Source: an uncultured Pelagibacteraceae bacterium
Lineage (GTDB): Bacteria > Pseudomonadota > Alphaproteobacteria > Pelagibacterales > Pelagibacteraceae
DNA length: 64,000 nucleotides
Assembly: GCA_902521355.1 (NCBI GenBank)
Contig: CABYRT010000007.1
Coordinates: 22,181-86,180, forward strand
Direction of reading: 5' to 3'
In this document: positions 25,518 to 35,144 of the stretch, piece after piece
Layout: each line of letters opens with the position of its first letter
Numbering within the stretch: the first letter of the stretch is position 1
Notes under the pieces: model-generated
Database searches by the model: none
The model's input: the letters and a program-made list of their open reading frames with translations, nothing else
What the model was told of the DNA's origin: nothing
Position numbers and translations under genes: made by a program

Positions 25518-26821
25518 TAAATTTCAGTTCGAGCTTTTATCCTTTCGTAAGCTAATCTAGTGTATATTCCTAAATTTAAAAAGGGTTGTGGTGGTAACCA
25601 GTTTGGTTTTTTTCTTTGTTGTATTACCTCAATTTCATTAGATTGTTGATTAGAGGCCATTAGAGCTATTTGTTCACCGAATAGTGTTCCTACTCCAATT
25701 CCAGATCCATTGTAACAGCCTGCGCTAAAAATATTATCATCAATTTTTTCAAATATTTGAGAACTATTACCACTTCTACATACAATTCCCGACCAACTGC
25801 TCTCTATTATATTATCAGGTAATTGTTTAAATCTTTTCTTGATGCCTTCTTTATGAATTGCAGCTCTTTTATTTAATTCATTTCTATTCATTGAAAAAGG
25901 GTTTCTTAACTCTGCAGTATTTCTTATAAGTATTCTCCTATCTTTAGTCATTCTTATCGTAGCACCCATTGGTCTTATAGGAAGAACGCCCCACTCTTTT
26001 GGAGAACCTATATCTTTAAATTCTTTATCTGTGAGTTTTCTCGTGAGACTAGCAGTTAATGTGATTGGGAAACTATAATTTTTTTTTACATTCAAATATT
26101 TCAAAAAACCGTTTGTGCAAAAAATAATTTTTTTAGTAGTTATTTTGTGCTTTTTTGTAAAACATTCAATTTTGTTATTAATCTTTTTCCAATTATAAAT
26201 TTGAGAATTTTCATATAATTTTACATTATCTGGCAATGTATCAACCATTGCTCTAGCTAATTTACCAGGGTTTAAAAGAATTCCTCCTGAGGTAAAAACT
26301 CCAATTTTATAAAAAGGCGTTCCCAATTTTTCAGTTAACTCTTTATTAAATAAAATTTTATTTTTAAAACCAAGACTATTTAATAATTTGCTGAACGATT
26401 GAGCTTTTGTCTCATCTTGCTCTTTAGAGGAAGCAAAATATTTTCCACATTCATTCCAATCACAATCAACCTGATATTCTTTTATAAATTTTCTAACAGC
26501 TTCTATACCCAAGTCATATATTTTTGTTTTTTTTACATAATTCTCTTTATCGCTGTTAGATGTAAAACCATCATTTAATGTAGTATCAACTAGATAGCCT
26601 GAATTTCTTGAACTTCCACCCTCACCCGCTAACTGTGCATCAATGAGAATAATTTTTTTATCTTTCATTATATCTGAAAGTTTTCTAGCAGCTGATAATC
26701 CTGTATACCCAGCTCCTACAATTAAATAATCACAGTAAATGTCTTGATCTAGTAATTTAAAATTACTTCTCTCAGGAAGTTGCCTTGTCCATCCACAGAA
26801 ATTGTTGTTTATTAAATCCAA
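25517..26821 (-). CDS. DadA/PuuB-type FAD-dependent amine oxidoreductase
   Basis: A 434-residue flavoprotein of the D-amino acid dehydrogenase/gamma-glutamylputrescine oxidase group. The Rossmann motif is at about residues 33-45 (LIVGAGYTGLSAARKL), and the GSSRNSGYL stretch near residue 70 is the covalent-FAD-type loop of this family. The C-terminus has the FAD-contact segment NGSGIGVGTLFGEQIA. Its place just downstream of xsc makes a taurine dehydrogenase large subunit (TauY-like) role worth considering, since TauY belongs to this family; but no TauX small subunit is adjacent, and another amine donor is equally possible. Confidence 0.8.
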   Translation of the reverse strand: MDLINNNFCGWTRQLPERSNFKLLDQDIYCDYLIVGAGYTGLSAARKLSDIMKDKKIILIDAQLAGEGGSSRNSGYLVDTTLNDGFTSNSDKENYVKKTKIYDLGIEAVRKFIKEYQVDCDWNECGKYFASSKEQDETKAQSFSKLLNSLGFKNKILFNKELTEKLGTPFYKIGVFTSGGILLNPGKLARAMVDTLPDNVKLYENSQIYNWKKINNKIECFTKKHKITTKKIIFCTNGFLKYLNVKKNYSFPITLTASLTRKLTDKEFKDIGSPKEWGVLPIRPMGATIRMTKDRRILIRNTAELRNPFSMNRNELNKRAAIHKEGIKKRFKQLPDNIIESSWSGIVCRSGNSSQIFEKIDDNIFSAGCYNGSGIGVGTLFGEQIALMASNQQSNEIEVIQQRKKPNWLPPQPFLNLGIYTRLAYERIKARTEI

Positions 26822-26852
26822 TAATTATTTTTATAATGAAATTTTACTAATC

Positions 26853-28637
26853 TCAACTAACAAGAGACTTTTGAGGCTTCATATCACTCTTACTTATACC
26901 AGCTACTTTAACTGGTTTTTTCATAGCATCTCTTCTGAATGGCTCACCTAATTCTTGATTTAGAATTATTTCGATAAATGTAGTAATACCTTTTTTCTGG
27001 TCTTCACATGATTGTTTAATAGCTTTAGTAGTTTCTTCCATTGTATTTGCAATAACACCTTTTAAACCACATGCATTAGCAACTTTTGCATAACTTAATT
27101 CTGGATCTAACTCTGTTCCAACAAAGTTGTCATCAAACCATAAAATTGAATTTCTTTTTTCAGCCCCCCATTGATAATTTCTAAAAATTACCATTGTTAT
27201 TGCTGGCCACTCCTCTCTTGCACACGAACTCATTTCATTCATACTTATTCCAAAAGCTCCATCACCGGCAAAACCAATAACAGGTGTATCAGGACACCCA
27301 ATTTTTGCTCCAAGAATGGATGGAAATCCATAACCGCATGGTCCAAATAAACCTGGTGCTAAATATTTTCTTGGTTTTTCAAATGTTGGGTATGCATTAC
27401 CAATTGCACAATTATTTCCAATATCGCTTGAAATTATAACATCTTCTGGCATTCCAGCTTGAATAGCTCTCCATGCTTGTCTTGGAGACATTCTATCTTT
27501 ATCTCTTTCTCTTGCTTCTTTGTTCCATACGGTGCCTGGATCATCATCCTCATGATCTAAACTTGTAAGAGTTTGCAACCATGCAGATTTTGTTTGATGA
27601 ATTAGATTTTTTCTATCTTCTCTACCATTATCTCCTGCGTTTGATGAAAGTTTTTCTAATATCTGTTGAGCTACCATTTTAGCATCACCACAAATACCAA
27701 CTGTAACTTTCTTGGTTAAACCAATACGATCAGGGTTCATATCTACTTGAATAATTGTTGCATCTTTTGGCCAGTAATCAATTCCATATCCTGGTAATGT
27801 TGAAAATGGATTTAATCTTGTTCCTAATGCCAAAACTACATCAGCTTTTGAAATTAACTCCATTGCAGCTTTAGATCCGTTGTAACCTAATGGACCAACA
27901 GCTAATGGATGACTTCCTGGAAAGCTATCGTTATGTTGATATCCATTGCATACAGGTGCATCAAGCTTTTCTGCTAATTTTTTACAATCATCAATCGCGT
28001 CACCTATAACAACTCCTGCTCCAGATAAAATTACTGGGAATTTTGCTTCTGATAATAATTTCGCAGCTCTATGAACAGCATCTTTTCCTCCACCTTGTCT
28101 TTCAAATCTTACTATTGGAGGCAATTCTATATCTATAACTTGTGTCCAAAAATCTCTTGGTATATTTATTTGTGCAGGCGCTGAACCTCTAAATGCTTTT
28201 TCTATTACTCTGTTTAAAACTTCTGCCATTCTTGATGGGTCTCTAACTTCTTCTTGATAACACACCATGTCTTTAAATAAATTCATTTGCTCTACTTCTT
28301 GAAAACCACCTTGTCCCATAGTTTTGTTTGCAGCTTGTGGTGTAACTAAAAGTAGTGGAGTATGGTTCCAGTAAGCTGTCTTAATTGGTGTAACAAGTCC
28401 TGTAATACCTGGACCATTTTGAGCAATCACCATTGACATTTTTCCAGTTGCTCTCGTGTAACCATCAGCAATCAGTCCACCATTTGTTTCATGAGCAACA
28501 TCCCAAAAAGTTATTCCAGCTTCTGGGAAAAGATCAGAAATAGGCATGAATGCAGAACCAATAATACCAAACGAATGTTCGATACCATGCATTTGTAAAA
28601 CTTTTACAAAAGCTTCTTCGGTTGTCATTTTAGCCAT
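26853..28637 (-). CDS. xsc: Sulfoacetaldehyde acetyltransferase
   Basis: A thiamine-diphosphate enzyme of 594 residues, matching Xsc (about 590). It converts sulfoacetaldehyde and phosphate to acetyl phosphate and sulfite, the desulfonation step of taurine breakdown. The first domain has SFGIIGSAFMPISDLFP and the catalytic-Glu helix (DVAHETNGGLIADGYTRATG, quoted in part), and the last domain has the ThDP motif GDGAFGISMNEM followed by the partner Asn in VIFRN. Acetohydroxyacid synthases share the fold, but the VAHETNGG and AANKTMGQGGFQE segments are typical of Xsc. Neighbours are suyAB, a TSUP exporter and aprABM, all consistent with sulfite production. Divergent from suyA across a short promoter gap. 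Confidence 0.92.
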   Translation of the reverse strand: MAKMTTEEAFVKVLQMHGIEHSFGIIGSAFMPISDLFPEAGITFWDVAHETNGGLIADGYTRATGKMSMVIAQNGPGITGLVTPIKTAYWNHTPLLLVTPQAANKTMGQGGFQEVEQMNLFKDMVCYQEEVRDPSRMAEVLNRVIEKAFRGSAPAQINIPRDFWTQVIDIELPPIVRFERQGGGKDAVHRAAKLLSEAKFPVILSGAGVVIGDAIDDCKKLAEKLDAPVCNGYQHNDSFPGSHPLAVGPLGYNGSKAAMELISKADVVLALGTRLNPFSTLPGYGIDYWPKDATIIQVDMNPDRIGLTKKVTVGICGDAKMVAQQILEKLSSNAGDNGREDRKNLIHQTKSAWLQTLTSLDHEDDDPGTVWNKEARERDKDRMSPRQAWRAIQAGMPEDVIISSDIGNNCAIGNAYPTFEKPRKYLAPGLFGPCGYGFPSILGAKIGCPDTPVIGFAGDGAFGISMNEMSSCAREEWPAITMVIFRNYQWGAEKRNSILWFDDNFVGTELDPELSYAKVANACGLKGVIANTMEETTKAIKQSCEDQKKGITTFIEIILNQELGEPFRRDAMKKPVKVAGISKSDMKPQKSLVS

Positions 28638-28727
28638 ATCAAATCCTTCTTAATTCTATTTTTTAATTGTCAAAGTGCCCAATTCATATATAAATTGGAT
28701 CGAATTTCAAACAAAGAAATCGTCACA

Positions 28728-29015
28728 ATGGCTGGCACAGATATTATAATCCACGATGAAAAAGACAATGTAGGTGTTGTAGTTATTGAAAAAATTACTC
28801 CTAAACAAGACTGTGATTGCTGGATTATGGAAAACGATAAATCAGTAAAAATTCAATCGATGGATGAAATACCTTTGGGTCACAAAATTGCTATGACTGA
28901 TCTTAACGAAGGAGATACAATATTAAAGTACGGGCATGATATTGGCAAAGTAGTAAAATCAATTAAAAAAGGTGAGCATGTACATGTTCACAACGTAAAA
29001 ACTAAAAAGTGGTAA
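28728..29015 (+). CDS. suyA: SAF-domain protein, (2R)-sulfolactate sulfo-lyase small subunit-like
   Basis: A 95-residue SAF-domain protein of the type found as the small subunit of altronate dehydratase-like enzymes. The beta-rich sequence has conserved turns ([37 protein letters not shown]) and ends in [12 protein letters not shown], as in SuyA. I chose the ATG at 28728 over the in-frame TTG at 28695 because homologs are about 90 residues. With the next gene it would form SuyAB, which cleaves (R)-sulfolactate to pyruvate and sulfite. Placement beside xsc, TSUP and apr supports this over altronate dehydration. Confidence 0.8.
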   Translation: MAGTDIIIHDEKDNVGVVVIEKITPKQDCDCWIMENDKSVKIQSMDEIPLGHKIAMTDLNEGDTILKYGHDIGKVVKSIKKGEHVHVHNVKTKKW

Positions 29016-29016
29016 A

Positions 29017-30183
29017 ATGGAAATTCCAAAAACGTTTTTAGGATATAAAAGAGAAGATGGAAGAACAGGTACAAGAAATCACGTAATAATTCTACCTGTT
29101 GATGACATTTCAAATGCTTGTGCTGAAGCTGTAGCTAATAATATTAAAGGTACGATTGCACTTCCACATTCTTATGGAAGATTACAATTTGGAGCAGACT
29201 TAGAGCTTCATTTTAGAACAATGATTGGAACAGGAAAAAATCCAAATGTTGCAGCAGTTATAGTAATTGGTATTGAGCCTAAATGGACAAAAAGAATTGT
29301 TGATGCAATTGCAACGACTGGAAAACCAGTTGAAGGCTTTAGTATTGAAGGTGTGGGAGATATAGATACTATTGCAAGAGTTTCAAAGAAAGCTCAAGAA
29401 TTTTCAATTTGGGCATCTGAGAAACAAAGAGAAGAACGTCCTATAAGTGATTTATGGATATCAGTTAAATGTGGAGAGTCTGATACAACATCAGGATTAG
29501 CATCAAATCCTACAGTTGGAAATTTAATGGATAAATTAGAGCCCCTTGGTGTTCATTTGTGTTTTGGTGAAACATCTGAGCTAACGGGAGCTGAAACTGT
29601 TTGTGAAAAAAGAGGAAAAACTCCTGAGGCTCAAGAGAAGTTTAGAAAAACTTGGAGTTCGTATAATGATTTCATCTTAAAAGAAGCAACAGACGATCTT
29701 TCTGAAAGTCAACCAACAGCTGGAAACATAGCTGGTGGACTTACTACAATTGAAGAAAAAGCATTTGGAAACTTTCAAAAAATTGGAGGATGCAAATTCA
29801 TTGATGTACTAGAGCCAGCAGAAGAACCAACTAAAGGTCCGGGCTTATACTTTATGGATACCTCATCAGCTGCTGCTGAATGTGTTACCTTACAAGCGGC
29901 AGGAGGATTTAATCTTCACCTATTCCCAACTGGACAAGGAAATATTATTGGAAACCCAATTGAGCCAGTAGTAAAACTAACTGCTAATCCTTTAACTGCT
30001 AGCACCATGAGTGAGCATATTGATGTCGATGTTTCTAAAATTTTATCAAGAGAAATGAATTTAGATGAAGCTGGTGATGAATTAATCAAAGCCACTATAA
30101 AAGTTGCAAACGGAAGATTAACTTGTGCTGAAGCACTAGGTCATAGAGAATTTGTTATGACTAAATTATACAGAAGTGCCTAA
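29017..30183 (+). CDS. suyB: UxaA-family lyase, (2R)-sulfolactate sulfo-lyase large subunit-like
   Basis: A 388-residue UxaA-fold enzyme, matching the size of SuyB. The opening [17 protein letters not shown] is the family signature; iron-sulfur cluster cysteines fit the positions in [20 protein letters not shown] and the later GGCKFIDV and AAECVTLQ. It follows suyA by one base, so the two are cotranslated as one enzyme. It would release sulfite from sulfolactate as pyruvate is formed. Altronate or galactarate dehydratases share the fold but sit in sugar-acid operons; this one lies between xsc and a TauE-type exporter. Confidence 0.8.
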   Translation: MEIPKTFLGYKREDGRTGTRNHVIILPVDDISNACAEAVANNIKGTIALPHSYGRLQFGADLELHFRTMIGTGKNPNVAAVIVIGIEPKWTKRIVDAIATTGKPVEGFSIEGVGDIDTIARVSKKAQEFSIWASEKQREERPISDLWISVKCGESDTTSGLASNPTVGNLMDKLEPLGVHLCFGETSELTGAETVCEKRGKTPEAQEKFRKTWSSYNDFILKEATDDLSESQPTAGNIAGGLTTIEEKAFGNFQKIGGCKFIDVLEPAEEPTKGPGLYFMDTSSAAAECVTLQAAGGFNLHLFPTGQGNIIGNPIEPVVKLTANPLTASTMSEHIDVDVSKILSREMNLDEAGDELIKATIKVANGRLTCAEALGHREFVMTKLYRSA

Positions 30184-31265
30184 GCTTTAAGCTTAGCTTC
30201 TCTTGCTTTATTCCATTTAGAAATATAATTTCTTAAAATTGCAGCTCCAATTCCAAGAACTACTGCTAGTACAACTGATGTAAGTCCATAAAAAACTGGA
30301 AGGTCTTTAGAATAATCTAAAATAAACTGTGCAATGTTACTGAGGTTTTTAGTTCTATTTACCACTGTTTCAACAATTACATCTTCTTTAATAAAAGTGT
30401 CATAAGCAATTGCAATTCCAACTAATAATAAAAGTACTGCTAAGATTGTTTTAAATTCTGAGCTATCAACTTTTTCACCAATTTTTTGACCAAACTGAAC
30501 ACCAATAATTGAACCAAGTATAAGTACAAAAACTAAAACAAGATCAATTGTTCCGTAATTAAAAGCATGAAGTACTGTTACGATTGCACTTACAAATATT
30601 GTAACAAACAAAGATGTGCCAGGAATTAGTTTAGTTGGCATTCCAATAATATAAATCATTGCAGGAACCAATATAAATGCACCACCCACTCCCATAATTG
30701 CTGCAATATATCCAACAATTAAACCAATAATAATTGGAGTAAATGCACTTTCATAAACTTTTGATTTTTTAAAACGCATTCTAAAGGGTAGTCCATGTAT
30801 CCAATAATGAGTGTGTAATTTTTTTCTAACAACAATTTTTTTTCTAGCCTTATCAATTTCAGATACTCCTTGAATAAGCATTAAAGTACCAAGTATAGCT
30901 AAGATATACATGTAGGCTAAAGAGATAACGATGTTTATTTTTCCAATATCCTGAAAATAAGAAAAAGTTAAGATCCCAAGTAAAGTTCCAATAGTTCCAC
31001 CAACTACTATCATCAATCCCATTTTATAATCTAGTGTGCCTTTTAAATAATGGGTTGTTGAACCAGATACCGATGTACCTAAAATATTACTTGCTTCATT
31101 TGGTACTGCATAAGCAGGTGGAATACCTAAAAATATTAAAAATGGAGTCATTAAAAATCCTCCGCCTACACCAAATAATCCTGAAAGAATTCCAACTGCT
31201 AAACTTAAACCAAATATAAAGAGTATATTAATTTCGACTTGAGCTATTGGAAGAAAATATTCCAT
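30180..31265 (-). CDS. TSUP (TauE/SafE/YfcA) family membrane permease, likely sulfite exporter
   Basis: A 361-residue multi-helix protein with the duplicated TSUP pattern. The first repeat has [13 protein letters not shown] near residue 28, and the second has [15 protein letters not shown] near 190. A charged cytosolic loop (about residues 130-170, with [14 protein letters not shown]) makes it longer than the typical 250. TSUP proteins export sulfite or sulfoacetate and protect cells that break down sulfonates. Its stop overlaps the convergent suyB stop by 4 bp, and the apr genes lie upstream on the same strand. Direction and ligand are inferred from the neighbourhood. Confidence 0.85.
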   Translation of the reverse strand: MEYFLPIAQVEINILFIFGLSLAVGILSGLFGVGGGFLMTPFLIFLGIPPAYAVPNEASNILGTSVSGSTTHYLKGTLDYKMGLMIVVGGTIGTLLGILTFSYFQDIGKINIVISLAYMYILAILGTLMLIQGVSEIDKARKKIVVRKKLHTHYWIHGLPFRMRFKKSKVYESAFTPIIIGLIVGYIAAIMGVGGAFILVPAMIYIIGMPTKLIPGTSLFVTIFVSAIVTVLHAFNYGTIDLVLVFVLILGSIIGVQFGQKIGEKVDSSEFKTILAVLLLLVGIAIAYDTFIKEDVIVETVVNRTKNLSNIAQFILDYSKDLPVFYGLTSVVLAVVLGIGAAILRNYISKWNKAREAKLKA

Positions 31266-31316
31266 ATAATCTAACTATTCCTCTCATAATCTAAAGTCAA
31301 TGATTATAAGAATAAA

Positions 31317-31463
31317 TTAAATAAAATTTTGAAATGTTCCTAGGATTATAATTGCCCAAGTAAAAAATATAAAAAGATATAGAAAAGATTTAATTATTTT
31401 TAAAAACTGATTAGAAATTAATAAAGGGATTTTCTTAATATTTTGATTAAAAACTTGAAGCAT
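31317..31463 (-). CDS. Tiny membrane peptide (48 aa) beside the TSUP gene
   Basis: An open frame of 48 codons in the 249-bp gap between the TSUP gene and the 116-residue gene. The protein has a basic, amphipathic first half (MLQVFNQNIKKIPLL) and one membrane segment (FLYLFIFFTWAIIILG). A predicted single-pass protein; the ribosome-binding site is weak. The rest of the gap is AT-rich with nothing else recognisable. Confidence 0.4.
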   Translation of the reverse strand: MLQVFNQNIKKIPLLISNQFLKIIKSFLYLFIFFTWAIIILGTFQNFI

Positions 31464-31514
31464 ATCCGCGAAATATCACAAGTTTTATTAAATGCAAATG
31501 ATATTTAATTAAAT

Positions 31515-31865
31515 TTAAAAAATAGTTGCCCCAAAGACTTTGACCTCATCTCCCTCTTCTCCAAGGACAAGTCGACCTAAAAAGTCTCCAGGTATCTCTG
31601 TGCTGTTTTGTTTATAGATAACAGTTACGTACAAACCTCTTCTTAGACAGCCTATAGCCTTACACCCCTCTTTAAGGCTTGAGATTAGCTTATTGCTTGC
31701 CCATTGCTTGCCAAGCTCTACTTCGTTAGCCCCGTAAAGCATTTGTGATGATAAATCCCTGGTAAAACCACCATAATCTTTCATGTTAGAACATCTAACC
31801 ATGTTATCCCAGATAGGATCAGCAATTTTAATGATTTCTTCGTCTGATTTGTCGACAATACTCAT
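31515..31865 (-). CDS. Conserved-looking 116-residue protein in the apr cluster
   Basis: A soluble 116-residue protein with no signal peptide. The N-terminal half is helical (SDEEIIKIADPIWDNMVRC) and the C-terminal half contains strands of a small beta fold (GLYVTVIYKQNS; LGRLVLGEEGDEVKV). Cysteines occur in MVRCSNM, EGCKA and IGCLRRG. It begins 10 bp after aprA ends on the same strand and so is probably cotranscribed with the sulfite-oxidation genes. An accessory role for AprAB, such as electron transfer or folding, is a guess; I do not know the family. Confidence 0.6.
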   Translation of the reverse strand: MSIVDKSDEEIIKIADPIWDNMVRCSNMKDYGGFTRDLSSQMLYGANEVELGKQWASNKLISSLKEGCKAIGCLRRGLYVTVIYKQNSTEIPGDFLGRLVLGEEGDEVKVFGATIF

Positions 31866-31874
31866 CTAAAATGG

Positions 31875-33734
31875 TTAGGAAGCTTGCTTCTTCTCTTTAT
31901 CATCAACGATATGATAAACAGGCTTTTTCTCCATTTCAAATTTTCCAGTTTCAGGATCTCTTCTAGAAACAGTTAAACAGTGCCAGTTTTCATCATCAAG
32001 TTTCATATGATCGCCTCTATAATAATAGCCTGGCCAACGCGTTTCTTCTCTAAATAACGTATGATGAGCAACACATTCTGATGTTACAGCTCTATGCTTA
32101 AGTTCCCATGCTCTCATCAATTGGTGATAATCTTCTGCTCCGACATGATCTAAGTCTTCTTGAAGTAATTGCAGCTGTTCTAAGCCTTTTTTGAGTAGAT
32201 TATCGTTTGTCATGTAATTATTTGTTAATCCACCACAATATTCATCCATAATTTTTTGTAGTCTTTGTAGTCCTTGTATGGGTAAAATATAGCTTGGAGA
32301 AACAGTTCCTCCAGTAATTTCATTTCTTCCCACTGTATAGTTCTCAATTGGCTTGAATATTTCTTCTTTAAGCTTCTCTAATTGTGCATCAGAAACTTCG
32401 ATATCATCAGCTTTTTTATCTTGAATATATTTAACAGCAGCTTTAGACGCTAACCTTCCCTCTGTGAATGAACCTGATGAAAACTTATGAGCACTTCCAC
32501 CAACTGCATCTCCTGCTCCAAATAATCCATCGATAGTCATCATTCTATTGTATCCCCAGAAATATTCATCAGGTGCTATATCTTCTGGTCCACTAACCCA
32601 TGCTCCTGAACATGTAGCATGAGACCCCATTACATATGGTTCTGAAGTTGTTAATTCAGGATTTGTGTATTTTGGATCGATATTTTGAGATGCCCAAACC
32701 ACCGCTTGTCCAACCGTCATTCCTAAGAAATTTTCCCATCCAACTGTTTCTAAGTGTGGGTCTTGGAACGCTTCTTTTGTAACCATGTGAATTGGTCCAC
32801 CACCTGCAGCTGTTTCTTGAATGAATGCATGATTTCTTAAACAAGTTGGTGTTGGATGATGGTCTATATATTCTCCCACTAATTCTTTGGTAGCTTCATA
32901 CCATTTCTTCTCGTAGTTTTCGCCATTAGCGTTTTGAGTATAAGTTTTTAAATGTAAGAAATACGCTCCAACTGGACCATAACCATCTTTAAACCTACAA
33001 AGTACAATTCTATTTTCCATTTGAGTCATTTTTGCACCTGCTTGAATAGGTAATGCATAAGCAGATCCATTACTCCAAGGTGCATACCATGTTCTACCCA
33101 TACCCTCACCAACTGCTCTTGGTTTAAATATGTGCGATGCTCCTCCAGCAGAAACAACTACTGTTCTAGATTTAAATACGTGAAAATTTCCAGTTCTAAC
33201 ATTAAAGCCAACTGCACCTGCTATACGGTTTGGATTTTTTTCATCTTTTAAAAGATGAGTAATCATTATTCTGTTATAAATTTTATCAGCAGATTTTTTT
33301 GCAGCTTCAGCTACAATTGGTTTGTAACTTTCGCCGTGTATCATTATTTGCCACTTACCTTCTCTTTGATATCTTCCAGTTTCTTTATTTTTCATCATTG
33401 GAAGACCCCATTCATCAAACATGTGAACAGTTGAGTCTACATGACGTGCCATGTCATAACCTAAATCTTCTCTAACAAGACCCATCAAATCATTTCTTGC
33501 ATAACGTACATGGTCCTCTGGCATATTCTCACCCCACTGCATTCCCATATAACAGTTTATAGCGTAAAGACCTTGTGCAACTGCACCACTTCTATCTATA
33601 TTTGCTTTTTCTACACAGATTATTTTTAAATCTCTTCCCCAGTGTCTTGCCTCAAAGGTAGCGCCTGTTCCAGCCATACCTCCACCCACAACTAGTACAT
33701 CACATTCTTCAATGATTGTTTTGTGCTTAGCCAT
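31875..33734 (-). CDS. aprA: Adenylylsulfate (APS) reductase alpha subunit
   Basis: A 619-residue flavoprotein of the APS reductase type. It has the N-terminal FAD Rossmann motif (VLVVGGGMAGTGATFEAR near residue 14), the ANIDRSGAVAQGLYAINCY active-site stretch (quoted in part), the EGMGRTWYAPWSNGSAYA and GSHATCSGAWVSGPEDIAPDE regions in shortened form, and the FAD C-terminal contact (GAGDAVGGSAHKFSSG). In aerobic bacteria AprAB runs in the oxidative direction, combining sulfite and AMP to form APS. Downstream of aprB with one base of overlap. The cluster lets sulfite from Xsc and SuyAB be oxidised. Sat is not in the window. Confidence 0.95.
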   Translation of the reverse strand: MAKHKTIIEECDVLVVGGGMAGTGATFEARHWGRDLKIICVEKANIDRSGAVAQGLYAINCYMGMQWGENMPEDHVRYARNDLMGLVREDLGYDMARHVDSTVHMFDEWGLPMMKNKETGRYQREGKWQIMIHGESYKPIVAEAAKKSADKIYNRIMITHLLKDEKNPNRIAGAVGFNVRTGNFHVFKSRTVVVSAGGASHIFKPRAVGEGMGRTWYAPWSNGSAYALPIQAGAKMTQMENRIVLCRFKDGYGPVGAYFLHLKTYTQNANGENYEKKWYEATKELVGEYIDHHPTPTCLRNHAFIQETAAGGGPIHMVTKEAFQDPHLETVGWENFLGMTVGQAVVWASQNIDPKYTNPELTTSEPYVMGSHATCSGAWVSGPEDIAPDEYFWGYNRMMTIDGLFGAGDAVGGSAHKFSSGSFTEGRLASKAAVKYIQDKKADDIEVSDAQLEKLKEEIFKPIENYTVGRNEITGGTVSPSYILPIQGLQRLQKIMDEYCGGLTNNYMTNDNLLKKGLEQLQLLQEDLDHVGAEDYHQLMRAWELKHRAVTSECVAHHTLFREETRWPGYYYRGDHMKLDDENWHCLTVSRRDPETGKFEMEKKPVYHIVDDKEKKQAS

Positions 33735-34204
33735 TAATAATAAACGCCTTGCTTAAATGAATTCTTATCTAAAGTTGGTAAATCTTTTTCAGTATTTAAA
33801 CCATGTGGCTCATTATATAAAATTTGTGAATTAATCTCTCCTTGATTAGGAGTATCAGCTTCAGCTAATTTTGGTATAAATTTTCCCCAAGGTTTTGTTG
33901 TTATTGGTGATACAAAATTTTTCTCTGTACCGTTTCTAAATTTTATTCTCCAAGAAATAGTTCCTTTTTCTTCTTCTCTTCTAACTCTAACACTATGACC
34001 CATTGGAGCAAAGTCAGCATATCCTCTTACATCAATTGCATGATTAGGACATGCCTTAACGCATGAATAACATTCCCAACAAAAATTTGGTTCTATATTT
34101 TTTGCTCTTCTAATAGTTTCGTCTATGTGCATGATATCCGATGGACATATATCTACACAGTGACCACAACCATCACATCTCGTCATGTATACAAAAGTTG
34201 ACAT
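33734..34204 (-). CDS. aprB: Adenylylsulfate (APS) reductase beta subunit
   Basis: A 156-residue ferredoxin-type subunit. Two [4Fe-4S] motifs are clear: CDGCGHCVDICPSD near residues 10-23 and CWECYSCVKACPNH near 42-55. The rest is the AprB tail that wraps around AprA (SWRIKFRNGTEKNFVSPITT). It transfers electrons between the AprA flavin and the membrane partner. Its start overlaps the gene order aprM-aprB-aprA on the minus strand, with aprM 39 bp upstream. Confidence 0.95.
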   Translation of the reverse strand: MSTFVYMTRCDGCGHCVDICPSDIMHIDETIRRAKNIEPNFCWECYSCVKACPNHAIDVRGYADFAPMGHSVRVRREEEKGTISWRIKFRNGTEKNFVSPITTKPWGKFIPKLAEADTPNQGEINSQILYNEPHGLNTEKDLPTLDKNSFKQGVYY

Positions 34205-34243
34205 ATCTACTTATTACCTTTCTTTAAAATTTTATCAATCATA

Positions 34244-35038
34244 TTAATAGTGCTTTGGTGCCTCACGTTTAATTCCAAGTCCAAATTGCTCTGGAGCATC
34301 TGCAGGTGGAGGTAAATTATCTCTAGATCCATCTGCTTCTGCTAAATTTTTTTGGATTGCAGCACCTGGTTTATAAAACATATGTGCAAATTTAGACCAG
34401 TAAACTCCTCCAAATAAAACTATGTTAGCAACCGCAAACAAAATTAAAAATAAAATACTTAAACCAGTAGATCCTGAATATTGGAAATACGACCAAGCTA
34501 AACCAAACGTAGAAGATAATACTAAAGCCAAAACAAATAAATCTGCTTTTATGATTCTAAAAACCGAGTGAGCTTCAGCAGATACATCTACTCTTAAAAA
34601 AAACCAAAACCAATAAGCTCCAAGGCAAGTTAAAATTGCACCAGCATGCCAAATGATTGGCCATATAGATGGGGTTACAGCATTAGGAGAAGAATACCCA
34701 AATATCATAACACCTGACCCGATCCAAAATAATATTGTTCCATACATTCCTAATACATGTGCAAACCTTCTTTTACCCAATCCTAATTCAGATGTAGTTC
34801 CAATATCATGCACTACTGTTTTAGAAATTATCGCTGTTTTCTCTCCAAGACTTAATTCTCTACTTGCTGCTTTTTTTGCTTTTTTAGCATTATTAAAAAA
34901 ATATTTTACATTCTTCTTATGAATAATATCCATCAGTGTTCCAATCACCACTAATGCCAACATCAATAAAACAAATGCTTGCAAAGCAATTGAAGGGACT
35001 GTTGAAGAAAGGACAGCAAATGGATTTGTTGTGAACAT
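34244..35038 (-). CDS. aprM: Membrane anchor of APS reductase
   Basis: A 264-residue inner-membrane protein with about six hydrophobic segments (near residues 15-35, 83-105, 115-135, 150-170, 188-208). Its location just before aprB and aprA identifies it as AprM, the anchor that replaces QmoABC in some sulfur-oxidising bacteria and SAR11. It should pass electrons to the quinone pool. The C-terminus is a soluble tail with Asp/Pro-rich sequence (LPPPADAPEQFG). The 106-bp space upstream presumably carries the operon promoter. Confidence 0.88.
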   Translation of the reverse strand: MFTTNPFAVLSSTVPSIALQAFVLLMLALVVIGTLMDIIHKKNVKYFFNNAKKAKKAASRELSLGEKTAIISKTVVHDIGTTSELGLGKRRFAHVLGMYGTILFWIGSGVMIFGYSSPNAVTPSIWPIIWHAGAILTCLGAYWFWFFLRVDVSAEAHSVFRIIKADLFVLALVLSSTFGLAWSYFQYSGSTGLSILFLILFAVANIVLFGGVYWSKFAHMFYKPGAAIQKNLAEADGSRDNLPPPADAPEQFGLGIKREAPKHY

Positions 35039-35144
35039 ATTATTATCTCCGCTAAATATAATACTAATCTAAGCTCATAATCTATAAAAAATATTAGTTC
35101 AACTGACTAATAATCTCATCTGAAGAAAAAAATGTTAATAAAGT

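Noticed and set aside
28695..28727. TTG start extending SuyA by 11 residues
   Set aside because: The ATG at 28728 gives the usual SuyA length; the extension lies in the short promoter gap shared with xsc.
28728..30183. Altronate dehydratase (UxaA) reading of the SAF plus UxaA gene pair
   Set aside because: No sugar-acid genes are near; xsc, TSUP and apr neighbours and the separate small subunit fit sulfolactate sulfo-lyase better.
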